DNA of 25,151 nt. Origin: MKRK01 sp001896915. Its GTDB lineage: Bacteria; Bacillota; Clostridia; Oscillospirales; Acutalibacteraceae. Below the pieces are notes generated by a model. The model was not told the origin of the DNA and ran no database searches. It saw only the letters and a program-made list of their open reading frames with translations. Both the position numbers and the translations under genes were made by a program. The first letter of the stretch is position 1. Every line of letters starts with the position of its first letter. Of the stretch, positions 1 to 8,520 are shown piece after piece. The stretch is from the NCBI GenBank assembly GCA_937973935.1, contig CALJJF010000145.1, positions 1 through 25,151 on the forward strand. The letters are read 5' to 3'.

Positions 1-326
1 TGGGATTTTCCATCAGGAAAGGTGTTGTTGTGGTTGAGATAATAATCCGTGCCGGGAACGAGCCATGCGCCTCTGAATTTATTCGGCTTTGAAAAAGCGG
101 TATAGGTACCGCTGCCCATTCGTTTCTGCAAATCCTCCGCGGAATAAAACTTTTTCTCCCCCGTCAGCAGCGAGGTCAATACAGGCTGACCGGAAGACGC
201 TTCAGACGGCTTTGCCGCAGTTTGCCGAAAGGAACCGTTGACAAAATAATATCCTCCGCAAATACCTGAAAACAACAACACAAAGCTCAAGATTACGATG
301 AGTTTGAATTTCCATTGAGAGCGCAT
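1..326 (-). CDS. Partial GHL10-like envelope protein (N-terminal part only)
   Basis: The reading frame is open from an ATG at 326 to the window edge, giving 108 residues. The start is supported by an AGAGGAAGAT ribosome site just upstream. It begins with a short basic stretch and one hydrophobic segment (about residues 8-28), so it is exported or membrane-anchored. A polar spacer follows, and near residues 80-92 comes FRGAWLVPGTDYY, which matches in position and character the LRAMWIPYYEL stretch that opens the glycosidase-like domain of the gene just upstream. I infer a second, diverged member of the same GHL10/DUF187 family. The gap to the upstream gene is only 15 nt, so the two are probably co-transcribed. 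The catalytic part is outside the window, so substrate and activity cannot be judged. Confidence 0.6.
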   Translation of the reverse strand, partial: MRSQWKFKLIVILSFVLLFSGICGGYYFVNGSFRQTAAKPSEASSGQPVLTSLLTGEKKFYSAEDLQKRMGSGTYTAFSKPNKFRGAWLVPGTDYYLNHNNTFPDGKS

Positions 327-341
327 TTTTATCTTCCTCTT

Positions 342-1736
342 TTATTTCATGATTGTCAGAAGATGATTTCTTTCTTCTGCGTTGGTTTTGTTGGTGCTTA
401 TAAAGTATGAATACGAATACATGGAGAAACCGCTGTAGTTATCCACAGTTCTGCAAAGCGCCACCTGACGCTGTATGATATCCGTTTTATTGATCCATTC
501 ATCGGAGCCGTTATCGGTCTGTCCTGATTTGTATATTCCCAGGGCGATATAAAGCTTTACGTTCTTGTTGTTCTTCAGCTTTGACCAATAGGTAAGCAGG
601 TCATTAAAATTGAAGGACTGGTTCGCGATGATTTTGTTATATTCAAAGCCAAAATATAATTGCGGCATGATGCTGTCTACATAGCCGTTGTTTTCAACCC
701 AGTGCTTTACATCGGCATAGAGCTTATTATAATTGGTATCCATGTTCGCTTGGGGACTGATACCAAAATGCACATAGGGCTTGGCTGTTTTGATTGCCCG
801 ATAGGTCCCCGATACAAAAGCGTTGATTTGAGTCCTTCGCCAATCGCCCAAGGATAAGGGGTTAGAGGGTTTGGTGGCAAGATAGCGTTGATAGGCGGCT
901 TTGTCAAAACTTTCATCGGTGGTGGGATAAAAATAATCATCAAAATAGATCCCGTCGACATCATAACCGTTAACAATTTCTCTGACACCGTTGATAATCA
1001 GCTTTTGAATTTCCGGAACGGCAGGATTGTAATAAATCCCGTTGCCGCTGATCAAGGTCCAGTCATCGTTGCTTTTGTCCTTGTCGGTGGCAAACACACG
1101 GGCTGGGTTTGTTTCTGCCAGCGTGGTGTAATCAATGGAGGAGGTTGACACCCGAAAAGGGTTCAGCCAGGCATAGAACAGCAATCCCTTGCTGTGCGCT
1201 GCTGCAATCATAATCTGCATGGGATTGAAGCCGGGATCTTTTCCCTGAGTACCGGACAACTGCTTTGCCCATGGGAAATACTTGGAAGGATAAAATGCAT
1301 CGGAATAGGCACGAATATGTACAAAAACCGCATTGTAGCCGTCGTTTTTGGTGTTTTCAAACATGGTGTTGATCTGGGTCTTGAAAAAAGCTTCACTTTT
1401 ATCATTAAAATTCAGTTCGTAATAGGGAATCCACATGGCACGCAGTTCTTTTGGCTGTTCGATGCGTGCGGTGGTGGAGACGGTTGAAGTTAAGCTATGT
1501 AAGGGAATGCCTGTCTGGCTCCCCGAGACGGAGGTTGATTGAGCCTTCGTCTCCGCCAAAGAATTGACGGATTCTGTGGTAAACCCCTCTGTGGTCTCTT
1601 CCCCGTTGTCATCAAGACTCTGGGTGGTTGATGTACCATTCATAACAGAGACAACACTTTTTGGAACAGTGGTTTTACAACCGCTGAACAATAAAAAACA
1701 TATGAAAATGAGACAAAATATTCGGTAATCTTTCAT
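342..1736 (-). CDS. GHL10/DUF187-family glycosyl hydrolase-like lipoprotein
   Basis: The 464-residue product starts with a lipoprotein signal: basic start, hydrophobic core, then a lipobox ending FSGC at residue 20. This predicts a lipid-anchored protein on the outer face of the membrane. A Ser/Thr-rich spacer (about residues 22-92) leads to the catalytic-like domain, which opens with ELRAMWIPYYEL and carries typical GHL10 blocks: a FVHIRAYSDAFYPS stretch, HSKGLLFYAWLNPFRV, a GYDVDGIYFDDYFYP strand with acidic residues, and a SIMPQLYFGFE segment. Family members are TIM-barrel proteins thought to act on cell-surface or peptidoglycan-linked glycans; the true substrate is unknown. Length is ordinary for the family. 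The upstream Shine-Dalgarno is weak. The next gene downstream appears to be a paralogue. Confidence 0.85.
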   Translation of the reverse strand: MKDYRIFCLIFICFLLFSGCKTTVPKSVVSVMNGTSTTQSLDDNGEETTEGFTTESVNSLAETKAQSTSVSGSQTGIPLHSLTSTVSTTARIEQPKELRAMWIPYYELNFNDKSEAFFKTQINTMFENTKNDGYNAVFVHIRAYSDAFYPSKYFPWAKQLSGTQGKDPGFNPMQIMIAAAHSKGLLFYAWLNPFRVSTSSIDYTTLAETNPARVFATDKDKSNDDWTLISGNGIYYNPAVPEIQKLIINGVREIVNGYDVDGIYFDDYFYPTTDESFDKAAYQRYLATKPSNPLSLGDWRRTQINAFVSGTYRAIKTAKPYVHFGISPQANMDTNYNKLYADVKHWVENNGYVDSIMPQLYFGFEYNKIIANQSFNFNDLLTYWSKLKNNKNVKLYIALGIYKSGQTDNGSDEWINKTDIIQRQVALCRTVDNYSGFSMYSYSYFISTNKTNAEERNHLLTIMK

Positions 1737-1755
1737 TTTTCATCACTTACCTTAT

Positions 1756-1784
1756 ATATTAACGTTTTTTTCAAAGAATTACAA
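1756..1784 (-). promoter_or_regulatory. Predicted sigma-A-type promoter of the GHL10 pair
   Basis: On the minus strand, TTGTAA (1784-1779) and TAATAT (1761-1756) are separated by 17 nt, which places transcription start about 12 nt before the GHL10 lipoprotein ATG region. The match is moderate and the surrounding DNA is very AT-rich, so a chance match is possible. The rest of the 197-nt divergent region (1737-1933) shows no structure that I recognise. Confidence 0.4.
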
Positions 1785-1933
1785 TAGTAAAATCATTATT
1801 AATCATATTCATTGCAGCAGCACTCTATGAGGTAAGTATGAAAATTAAATGAATTTAACGTAATTTTAATATATTATTAATAATAATCCATATTTCCGGG
1901 TATATCATTCATCTGTATCAATGGGATGAATGC

Positions 1934-3706
1934 TTGAAAAAGGGATTGGTTTTATCCATGACAGAAAAAGAATCACACGTTGCGTTATTGAAAGACATCA
2001 TCGAAAACAAAGCAATCACAACCGTATTCCAGCCGATTATTTCACTAAAGGACGGGACAATTTATGGTTACGAAGCATTGAGCCGGGGACCTGCAGGCTC
2101 CTCAATGCACAATCCTGAAATGATGTTTCAAACAGCAAGAGAACATGGCTGTTTATGGGATTTGGAATTGGTCTGCCGTACTTGCGCACTGGAGAGTGCT
2201 TATCAAAGCAAAAATGATCTGAAATTATTTTTAAATGTAAACACAAATATCATCCACGATGAAAAGTTCATGAGCGGATTTACCAAGGAATATATCCGAC
2301 AATTTGATATTGATGCGGAAAATATCATTTTTGAAATAACCGAAAAAAACGCGATCGAAGATATGTATGGTTTTAAGAAAACCATTGAGCATTATAAGAA
2401 TCAAAGCTATAAAATTGCAATTGACGATGCAGGTGCAGGATATTCCGGATTAAATTTGATTACAGATATCAAACCGCATTATATCAAGCTGGATATGAAA
2501 CTGATTCGAGATATTGACAAGGACGGGATCAAATATTCATTGGTTAAAAGTTTATATGAATTTTCTAAGCTTGCCAATATTCATTTAATTGCCGAAGGAA
2601 TCGAAACCTACGATGAACTATCCTCTCTCATTCATATCGGAATCCATTACGGGCAGGGATTTTTCATTCAGCCTCCACATGGGCAGATAAAGCCAATTTC
2701 TGAAGAAGTGATAAACGGCATTGTAGAATTAAACAGCAAAAAATACAGCTTGTACGGTAGTCACATTTCAAATCTTTACATCGGTAATCTCGCAAACCAG
2801 ACCAAAACTGTGAATCCCAGAGTCCTTTCCGATATTGTATATGATATGTTTCTGCACAATGATTCCCTGTCCGGTATTTGTATTACTGAAAATGATAAGG
2901 TTTTGGGTGTGATTACAAAGCAGGATATTTTCTCAAAGATGAGCGGTTTATATGGATTCAATTTGTATCAAAGAAAACCGATATTTTCCCTAATGCAAGC
3001 AGAATTTTTAACTGTGGATTATAAGACTCCCATTGATGTTGTTTCACGTCTTGCCATGTCAAGAGCGGAGGATAAATTATACGATTTCATTACTGTGACC
3101 AAAAATGAAAAGTTTTATGGCATTGTCACTGTAAAAAATCTGCTTGAGAAAACAATAGAACTGGAAGTAATCAATGCAAAGCATCAAAATCCTCTTTCCG
3201 GTTTACCCGGCAACCTAATCATTGAGCAGTATTTAACAAATTATCTTTCCTCTTGCGAAGAATTGTGTGCATTGTATTTTGACATAGACAATTTTAAATC
3301 CTACAACGATGTGTATGGATTTGAAAACGGAGATAACATCATCAAGCTACTAAGCAATACCATACAATGTCACATAGACAGCGACGCTTTTATCGGGCAC
3401 ATAGGAGGTGATGATTTTATTGCTATTATAAAGCAAGAAAGTATTGAAAGTATTTGTAGTGACATCATATGTGAATTTGACACAGAAATCCGCAAATACT
3501 ACAACCAATATGATTTAGCCAAGGGTTACATTACTGCAAAAAACCGTCATGGACAACCGGAAAATTTCCCGATTATATCATTGTCTATCGCCGCAATCAC
3601 AAAAGCTCATTCTGAAATTACCGATATGAACGAGTTTTCGGTGCATGTTGGAGAAATGAAGCGAAAATGCAAACAAATACCCGGCAGTGTCTTTCTTTTA
3701 ACATAA
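1934..3706 (+). CDS. EAL-CBS-GGDEF protein, c-di-GMP phosphodiesterase with divergent GGDEF domain
   Basis: This 590-residue cytoplasmic protein turns over or senses cyclic di-GMP. Residues 25-260 form an EAL domain that looks catalytically complete: EAL at 47-49, the NVN stretch near 101, FEITEK with Glu134, Asp164-Asp165, Lys185, and Glu221 in the IAEGIET block. Residues 290-410 resemble a pair of CBS modules, which often bind adenine nucleotides. Residues 415-590 form a GGDEF domain introduced by NPLSGLPGN; the signature is GGDDF (491-495) and the usual RxxD inhibitory site is absent, since the residues before the signature read IDSD. I infer mainly phosphodiesterase activity tuned by the CBS pair. 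The start is uncertain: TTG at 1934, or ATG at 1958 with AAAGGGA about 13 nt upstream. No membrane segment is visible. Confidence 0.88.
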   Translation: MKKGLVLSMTEKESHVALLKDIIENKAITTVFQPIISLKDGTIYGYEALSRGPAGSSMHNPEMMFQTAREHGCLWDLELVCRTCALESAYQSKNDLKLFLNVNTNIIHDEKFMSGFTKEYIRQFDIDAENIIFEITEKNAIEDMYGFKKTIEHYKNQSYKIAIDDAGAGYSGLNLITDIKPHYIKLDMKLIRDIDKDGIKYSLVKSLYEFSKLANIHLIAEGIETYDELSSLIHIGIHYGQGFFIQPPHGQIKPISEEVINGIVELNSKKYSLYGSHISNLYIGNLANQTKTVNPRVLSDIVYDMFLHNDSLSGICITENDKVLGVITKQDIFSKMSGLYGFNLYQRKPIFSLMQAEFLTVDYKTPIDVVSRLAMSRAEDKLYDFITVTKNEKFYGIVTVKNLLEKTIELEVINAKHQNPLSGLPGNLIIEQYLTNYLSSCEELCALYFDIDNFKSYNDVYGFENGDNIIKLLSNTIQCHIDSDAFIGHIGGDDFIAIIKQESIESICSDIICEFDTEIRKYYNQYDLAKGYITAKNRHGQPENFPIISLSIAAITKAHSEITDMNEFSVHVGEMKRKCKQIPGSVFLLT

Positions 3707-3740
3707 AAAATACGCCATCTTTTGCGATGGCGTATTTTTT
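3705..3740. terminator. Bidirectional rho-independent terminator
   Basis: A perfect stem (ATACGCCATC / GATGGCGTAT, loop TTTTGC or less) is flanked by A6 on the left and T6 on the right. It lies between the converging EAL gene and dockerin gene and can end both transcripts. Confidence 0.93.
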
Positions 3741-3743
3741 ATG

Positions 3744-6365
3744 TTAATTTTGTTTTACCGGCGCAATTTTCAGCAGGTGCTTTTTCAAAACCAAGAGATC
3801 GATTGCATTGATGCTATGATCGTTTGACCTGTCGGTATCGGCAGCAGCAAGTGAATACCCCGTTAATATTCTCATCCCTAAAATGTGTTTTTTTATTTTT
3901 AACAGGTCTATTACTCCAATTGTACCGTCACCGTCTACATCACCATATAAAATGACAATATATTGTGATACGATTGTACCATTTTGTGTGATTTTAACGA
4001 TTGCACCTGACCCAAATTTACCTTCGGTGATTCTATCCTCAGCTGTGTTCCATATCACAATATCATAATCGGACGGAACCGTAAATTTCGAGAGAAACAA
4101 ATCAACCATATTTTCACCATTCGAAATTCCCCATAAATATCCGTTTTCTGTAGGATACGGGTTAATCAATGGATCTGTTTTTATGGTAGTCTCGGTTGCC
4201 GTTGTTGTGGTAGCAGTAGTTGAGGCTGTTGTAATAGTTGTTGTTGTAGGCGTGCTAGAAGTAGTAGAAGTGGTAGGTGTTGTCGACTGTGGTGTCGTAC
4301 CGATCGGTACTGAAAGGTTACCAAACATCTGAACATCATCAAAAAAGGCTGTTGTTTCTACGCCTGCTGTTACGTCGAACAAGATTTGCACTTTTGTTAC
4401 GCCTGCAAAAAAAGCATCTTTATCTGCCTTTGAAGCCGAAGCGAAGGTTTTATTTCCCTGTCCGCTTATGTAGGTGGTAAATTTATCCCACGAAAAGCTT
4501 GCCCAGCCGCTCGCATCGGCAACAATACGGCTGCTCCCGAAATTGTTGCTGTAGCCCGGAATGGTATAGGACGAAAAAATGGAGAAGGATGCTTTGTATT
4601 TTGCTGTATCCCCTTTGGTGAATTTGAACCAGAAGCGTATTCCCTTGCTGTCAATTTCTTTGTAAGTTCTTTTCATTATATTGAGAATGTACGAGTCATT
4701 GCAATTCATCTGTACCGCTCCGTTTGCCGATGGTGTAAACGAAACCTTCATTGATTTTGTACTGCCGGTTTCGGAATTGCAGTATTCACTGCTTGCTGCG
4801 AGAATATTAGCCGGACCCTGACCCCATTGTGCCCAATAGAGACCTTGTTCAAAATTTTCCACTGTTGAATAAACGCTGTCCGCAGAGGTATATGTAGTTA
4901 TGTCGTTCGAAACAACCTCGTTTGTTGCAGAAAACTTATCGTAGTTTGCCATCAGCCACTTCATCATATAAGCGGAGGCATAATTGGTTGCTGCACTGTC
5001 TTCCGCTCCGGAGTATGTGTTTTCCCCCGTTTGAAAGGTTCTGCCATCTTGAAATCTCGCCTGCATATTTAAGATGATTTGTGCATGCAGGTTTTCCCAA
5101 TACTCACCTTTTTTAGTGGACATATTATCTAGCCGTTCACCATCCACCGTTAGTTGAATAATTGAATCGAGAGATGGAAAGTTACAATTTTGATTGTTCC
5201 AGTCATTTCCCTGAGGGAAATAGATTGCATTGGCTATATCAAGATTCTCTTCCCGGTAAACCGTTCCACCCGGCTCTCTTGCCGGTCCGCCGGTTTGTCC
5301 TACCGTGGACTTCGTATCCGGAATAACCTGTCCGACTGTATAGTTCAAATCCGTCAATGCACTATAAATATAATTGTCGTTAAAAAAAGCAGATTTCGGT
5401 GTTGACTTCCCAGCGAGAGTAAATCCGTACGCGCTGAACACATTTAACCCGATACAAGAGGAATATACCGGTTGTATGATATTGTGGTTGATTACAGAAC
5501 CGTCATTGTTAATATTTGAACCGTTCAGCCACTGTGAAAGAGGTTTGCCGTTATAAATTACCGAGCTATTTAAATCATCGGGACGGGCTGTGGAGGACAG
5601 TTGATACTCTACCATCTTGTTATACCATGCGTTATAATTCGGGTGGTTAGGCATCATGCATACCGCCATTTGAAGGCATCTTGCATTCCATGCATTTTCC
5701 TCCATTTTTGTATCACCTTCAATCAGCACTTTGCCGGTTTTGTCTTTAAAATACGGAACATTGACACGAAGCAGATAGTTTGCTTCATATTCAAGCATAT
5801 TACGGATATATTCCCTGTCTGTTGATGAAATATCCTCCCATAAAAGCCATCCTGCAAAAGCGGTATCACCGGTATAAATGTTTGCTGTAAAAGAGGCGCT
5901 GTGATCCCACGCACCAGTCCCTCCTACATTCGCTTTGTGGTGATAGGCAACGGATGTAAGCAGTTTAATCGCTTTACTTTTCGCAGTCTCCAGTGTTACT
6001 CCAGTAACGGTTGCATCGTAGATACCGGTTTTAATTGCTGTGGCTATTACAGAAGCCATTGCAGCCAGAGGGCGTGGATGTTCACCGGACCCGGATGTGA
6101 CAAAATTCAAATATTGCTGTGAATCCTGCGAAGTGTACCGTTCATCGTACCATGTGGTCAGTGCATATTTGCAGGCATTCAGTAGGATTGTCTTCTCTTT
6201 CACAGCCAGTGGATCCGTTGGAACCGCTCCTGAAAAACTTGACCAATTAATCGGAACAACATCGACACTTGCAGCACTGCATTGCCCGGGTAAGGCGTAC
6301 ACCACTACCATGAATGTAAGTGAAAAGACTAAAAAAATACTGATCGCTTTTTTCAACTTGTTCAT
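3744..6365 (-). CDS. Secreted dockerin protein with unclassified helical N-terminal domain and CBM-like module
   Basis: A probable cellulosome component of 873 residues. The start at 6365 is chosen because AAAGGTGAT sits at correct spacing; an ATG 18 nt upstream lacks a site. Residues 1-33 are a signal peptide ending near CSA. Residues 35-490 are rich in amphipathic helices, with blocks such as GAWDHSASFTANIYTGDTAF and MEENAWNARCLQMAV; this suggests an alpha/alpha-toroid enzyme such as a polysaccharide lyase or hydrolase, but I do not recognise the family. Residues 500-688 look like a beta-jelly-roll carbohydrate-binding module ending AFFDDVQMFG. Residues 690-729 are a Thr-rich linker, 730-806 a small beta domain often paired with Clostridia dockerins, and 807-873 a type I dockerin. 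Its first calcium loop (DVDGDGTIGVID) is canonical; the second has two extra residues. The AraC gene is divergent and likely controls it. Confidence 0.85.
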   Translation of the reverse strand: MNKLKKAISIFLVFSLTFMVVVYALPGQCSAASVDVVPINWSSFSGAVPTDPLAVKEKTILLNACKYALTTWYDERYTSQDSQQYLNFVTSGSGEHPRPLAAMASVIATAIKTGIYDATVTGVTLETAKSKAIKLLTSVAYHHKANVGGTGAWDHSASFTANIYTGDTAFAGWLLWEDISSTDREYIRNMLEYEANYLLRVNVPYFKDKTGKVLIEGDTKMEENAWNARCLQMAVCMMPNHPNYNAWYNKMVEYQLSSTARPDDLNSSVIYNGKPLSQWLNGSNINNDGSVINHNIIQPVYSSCIGLNVFSAYGFTLAGKSTPKSAFFNDNYIYSALTDLNYTVGQVIPDTKSTVGQTGGPAREPGGTVYREENLDIANAIYFPQGNDWNNQNCNFPSLDSIIQLTVDGERLDNMSTKKGEYWENLHAQIILNMQARFQDGRTFQTGENTYSGAEDSAATNYASAYMMKWLMANYDKFSATNEVVSNDITTYTSADSVYSTVENFEQGLYWAQWGQGPANILAASSEYCNSETGSTKSMKVSFTPSANGAVQMNCNDSYILNIMKRTYKEIDSKGIRFWFKFTKGDTAKYKASFSIFSSYTIPGYSNNFGSSRIVADASGWASFSWDKFTTYISGQGNKTFASASKADKDAFFAGVTKVQILFDVTAGVETTAFFDDVQMFGNLSVPIGTTPQSTTPTTSTTSSTPTTTTITTASTTATTTTATETTIKTDPLINPYPTENGYLWGISNGENMVDLFLSKFTVPSDYDIVIWNTAEDRITEGKFGSGAIVKITQNGTIVSQYIVILYGDVDGDGTIGVIDLLKIKKHILGMRILTGYSLAAADTDRSNDHSINAIDLLVLKKHLLKIAPVKQN

Positions 6366-6405
6366 ATAATCACCTTTTTTCATTATATCATATAAAAATT
6401 GTTTT

Positions 6406-6452
6406 CTATGTTTATGAATTGTGGTATAATATCGCTATATTGCTATGTTTAT
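6406..6452. promoter_or_regulatory. Pair of direct repeats, candidate AraC-family operator
   Basis: The 10-mer CTATGTTTAT occurs at 6406-6415 and again at 6443-6452, both followed by GAA or TGAA, with 37 nt between equivalent positions. They flank the extended -10 element of the AraC gene and lie in the region divergent between it and the dockerin gene. AraC-family proteins typically bind direct repeats, so a binding site is a reasonable inference. Confidence 0.45.
6422..6430 (+). promoter_or_regulatory. Extended -10 promoter element of the AraC-type regulator
   Basis: TGGTATAAT is a perfect -10 with a TGn extension on the plus strand. The -35 region (TTTTCT at 6402) is poor, as expected for an activator-dependent or extended -10 promoter. 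Predicted transcription start is near 6437. Confidence 0.45.
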
Positions 6453-6488
6453 TGAAGAAGGATAAATCAATATTAATTTTTATAGGTA

Positions 6489-7385
6489 ATGAATATGAAC
6501 TATATAGAAGATATCAATCTCAATCAAATACCGGTGAATTATCATCATAGGAAATCAAGTGTTGAAACAACTTGGAGAATTTTTCATACCCATCAAGGTA
6601 TAGAATTTCTTTATATCCACAAAGGAAGCGGGTATGCTATTTTTGATCATACTGTGCATGAAGTGAAGGCCGGTACCCTATTGTTCTTCCAGCCACTTCA
6701 GCTGCACGGCTTGAAAATTCATGAAAAAGACGATGAACCTTATATCAGAACCATCCTGACACTTGACCCCGTCATTATTGAACCATATTTAACTGTATTT
6801 CCTGGATTGAGGGAGTTTTTTCAAACACTTTGTAAAAATCGCATCGAGAAACAGTTTTTCAGCGAATTTACAACAAGACCTATGTTTGAATATTTTTTGG
6901 AGTATTTCTGTTTGAGACAAAAATCAATAAAAAACAACTCGGAAGAAATGATCTTTCTTGCGATTTCATTTTTAAACTATGTAAGAGGAATTTGGCAGCA
7001 GAAAGTAAACACCAGCACCAAAATACCGGGCAGAACAACTGATTATGCAGCAAAAATTATGCAATGGATCAACGAACACTATATGGAAGAATTTAGCCTG
7101 AAACGTCTTGCTGAGGATCTTCATCTATCGGAATACCATACTTCTCATTTATTCCGAAAAGCCACCGGTACAAGCATAACAGACTATCTCACGGCGAGAA
7201 GAATGCGGCAAGCAAGTTTTTTGTTACAGTCTGACACGTTACCGTTGAATATTATATGTCAACAGGTGGGCATTACCAGCACATCCTATTTTTGTCAGGT
7301 GTTTAAAAGGACGATGGGGATTTCGCCCGGCACCTTCCGTGCATCGATCAATAAAAGCAAGCAATTTATTGATCTGAATGATTGA
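6489..7385 (+). CDS. AraC/XylS-family transcriptional regulator
   Basis: The 298-residue protein has an N-terminal cupin-like sensing domain (about 15-150, with HTHQGIEFLYIHKGSGYAIF and a LLFFQPLQLHGLKIH block) and a C-terminal double helix-turn-helix domain (about 190-292). The DNA-binding part contains FSLKRLAEDLHLSEYHTSHLFRKATG and the second motif VGITSTSYFCQVFKRTMGISPGTFR, where Ile replaces the usual Phe after Gly. Such proteins usually bind a sugar and activate adjacent carbohydrate genes. Here the only obvious target is the divergent dockerin gene, plus itself. Two ATGs six nt apart can start it: 6489, or 6495, which has slightly better spacing from a weak AGG site. The inducer cannot be deduced. 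Confidence 0.9.
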   Translation: MNMNYIEDINLNQIPVNYHHRKSSVETTWRIFHTHQGIEFLYIHKGSGYAIFDHTVHEVKAGTLLFFQPLQLHGLKIHEKDDEPYIRTILTLDPVIIEPYLTVFPGLREFFQTLCKNRIEKQFFSEFTTRPMFEYFLEYFCLRQKSIKNNSEEMIFLAISFLNYVRGIWQQKVNTSTKIPGRTTDYAAKIMQWINEHYMEEFSLKRLAEDLHLSEYHTSHLFRKATGTSITDYLTARRMRQASFLLQSDTLPLNIICQQVGITSTSYFCQVFKRTMGISPGTFRASINKSKQFIDLND

Positions 7386-7414
7386 TATTATCCTATCATC
7401 CTTATATTGAAGAC

Positions 7415-7450
7415 AAAAAAACCGAACTCATTGAACAGAGTTCGGTTTTT
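7415..7450. terminator. Bidirectional rho-independent terminator
   Basis: The stem ACCGAACTC / GAGTTCGGT has an 8-nt loop and is flanked by A and T runs on both sides. It sits between the convergent AraC gene and tsf, so it can end the rpsB-tsf transcript (T-run on minus strand) as well as the AraC transcript. Confidence 0.92.
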
Positions 7451-7486
7451 GTGAACGATTAGAATATTGTGCAATTTCTGAAGTTG

Positions 7487-8395
7487 CTATTTAATCATGC
7501 TTGCAACTTCGTCTGCGAAATTGTCTTCTCTCTTCTGCAAGCCTTCGCCTTTTTCAAAACGAACAAAGGAAACGAGCTCAACCTTGCCGCCCAATGAGCT
7601 TGCAACGCTGTCAAGATATTTGCCAACGGTGAAGTCGCCGTTCTTTACGAAATCCTGCTCCAATAAGCAGTTTTCTTTATAGTATTTTGAAATCTTACCG
7701 GCAACGATTTTTTCTGCGATTGCGGCAGGTTTGCCTTCATTGATTACTTGCTCGGTCAAAATTTTCTTTTCATGTTCCAAAACCTCTGCTGGAACGTCAG
7801 CTGATTTCAGATAAAGAGGGTGAGTCGCTGCAACCTGCATTGCAACGTCTCTGACGGCTTCCTTGAAGGTTTCGTTCCCGGCGATTTCGGGAGCGGTTTG
7901 ACTTTTTACCATAACGCCGATTCTTCCGCCGCCGTGGATGTACGTGGCAACCGTGCCTTCATAACGCTCAAAGCGTCTGATTTTAATGTTTTCACCGATT
8001 TTTAAGATTTTTTCCCGAAGCGCTTCTGCAACGGTGTCGGTGGAATCAGCCAGTGTGAGCTCGTTGAGTTCTTCCACAGTAGCCGGGTTGTTCAAAGCAA
8101 CTGTTTTGGCAACACTGACAACAAAAGTTTTGAATTCGTCGTTTTTTGCCACGAAATCAGTTTCTGAGTTTACTTCAACAATTGCACTAACAGCGTCGTC
8201 TGCATAGGATAAAACAACACCCTCTGCCGCAATTCTTCCTGATTTCTTTGCAGCGGCAGCAAGGCCTCTTTCTCTTAAATAGTCAATGGCTCTGTCCATA
8301 TCGCCGTCTGATTCAACGAGCGCTTTTTTGCAGTCCATCATACCGCAGCCTGTTTTTTCTCTTAACGCTTGCACGTCTTTTGCTGTAAATTCCAT
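7487..8395 (-). CDS. tsf: Translation elongation factor Ts
   Basis: EF-Ts is the cytosolic guanine-nucleotide exchange factor for EF-Tu. The 302-residue product opens with a UBA-like N-terminal domain (LREKTGCGMMDCKKAL, residues 11-26) and carries the core signature TDFVAKN at 79-85, followed by the two EF-Tu-binding subdomains (HPLYL and EQDFVKNGDFTVG blocks). Length is close to bacterial orthologues. The start has AAAGGA upstream. It follows rpsB by 125 nt, as in most bacteria, but a terminator hairpin lies between them and another lies directly after tsf, so the pyrH and frr genes that often follow are absent here. Confidence 0.97.
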   Translation of the reverse strand: MEFTAKDVQALREKTGCGMMDCKKALVESDGDMDRAIDYLRERGLAAAAKKSGRIAAEGVVLSYADDAVSAIVEVNSETDFVAKNDEFKTFVVSVAKTVALNNPATVEELNELTLADSTDTVAEALREKILKIGENIKIRRFERYEGTVATYIHGGGRIGVMVKSQTAPEIAGNETFKEAVRDVAMQVAATHPLYLKSADVPAEVLEHEKKILTEQVINEGKPAAIAEKIVAGKISKYYKENCLLEQDFVKNGDFTVGKYLDSVASSLGGKVELVSFVRFEKGEGLQKREDNFADEVASMIK

Positions 8396-8458
8396 TGGTG
8401 TCCATTCCTTTCATGGTGACTGTTTGAATGATTCAAACTTTATTTTATGATTATCTGT

Positions 8459-8485
8459 AAAATGCCCTCGTTTGAGGGCATTTTT
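8459..8485 (-). terminator. Hairpin between rpsB and tsf, probable attenuating terminator
   Basis: The stem AATGCCCTC / GAGGGCATT with loop GTTT is followed on either strand by a T-run (TTTT on the minus strand). Lying between two co-oriented genes of one operon, it likely reduces read-through from rpsB into tsf, comparable in position to the rpsB-tsf attenuator of Escherichia coli. Confidence 0.75.
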
Positions 8486-8520
8486 GGTTCGTTATTCAAT
8501 GCCGGATATTCGGTTACGGA

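Noticed and set aside
4190..4285. GTT/GTA-rich repeat resembling a microsatellite or CRISPR-like array
   Set aside because: It encodes the Thr-rich linker of the dockerin protein; no regular repeat-spacer pattern.
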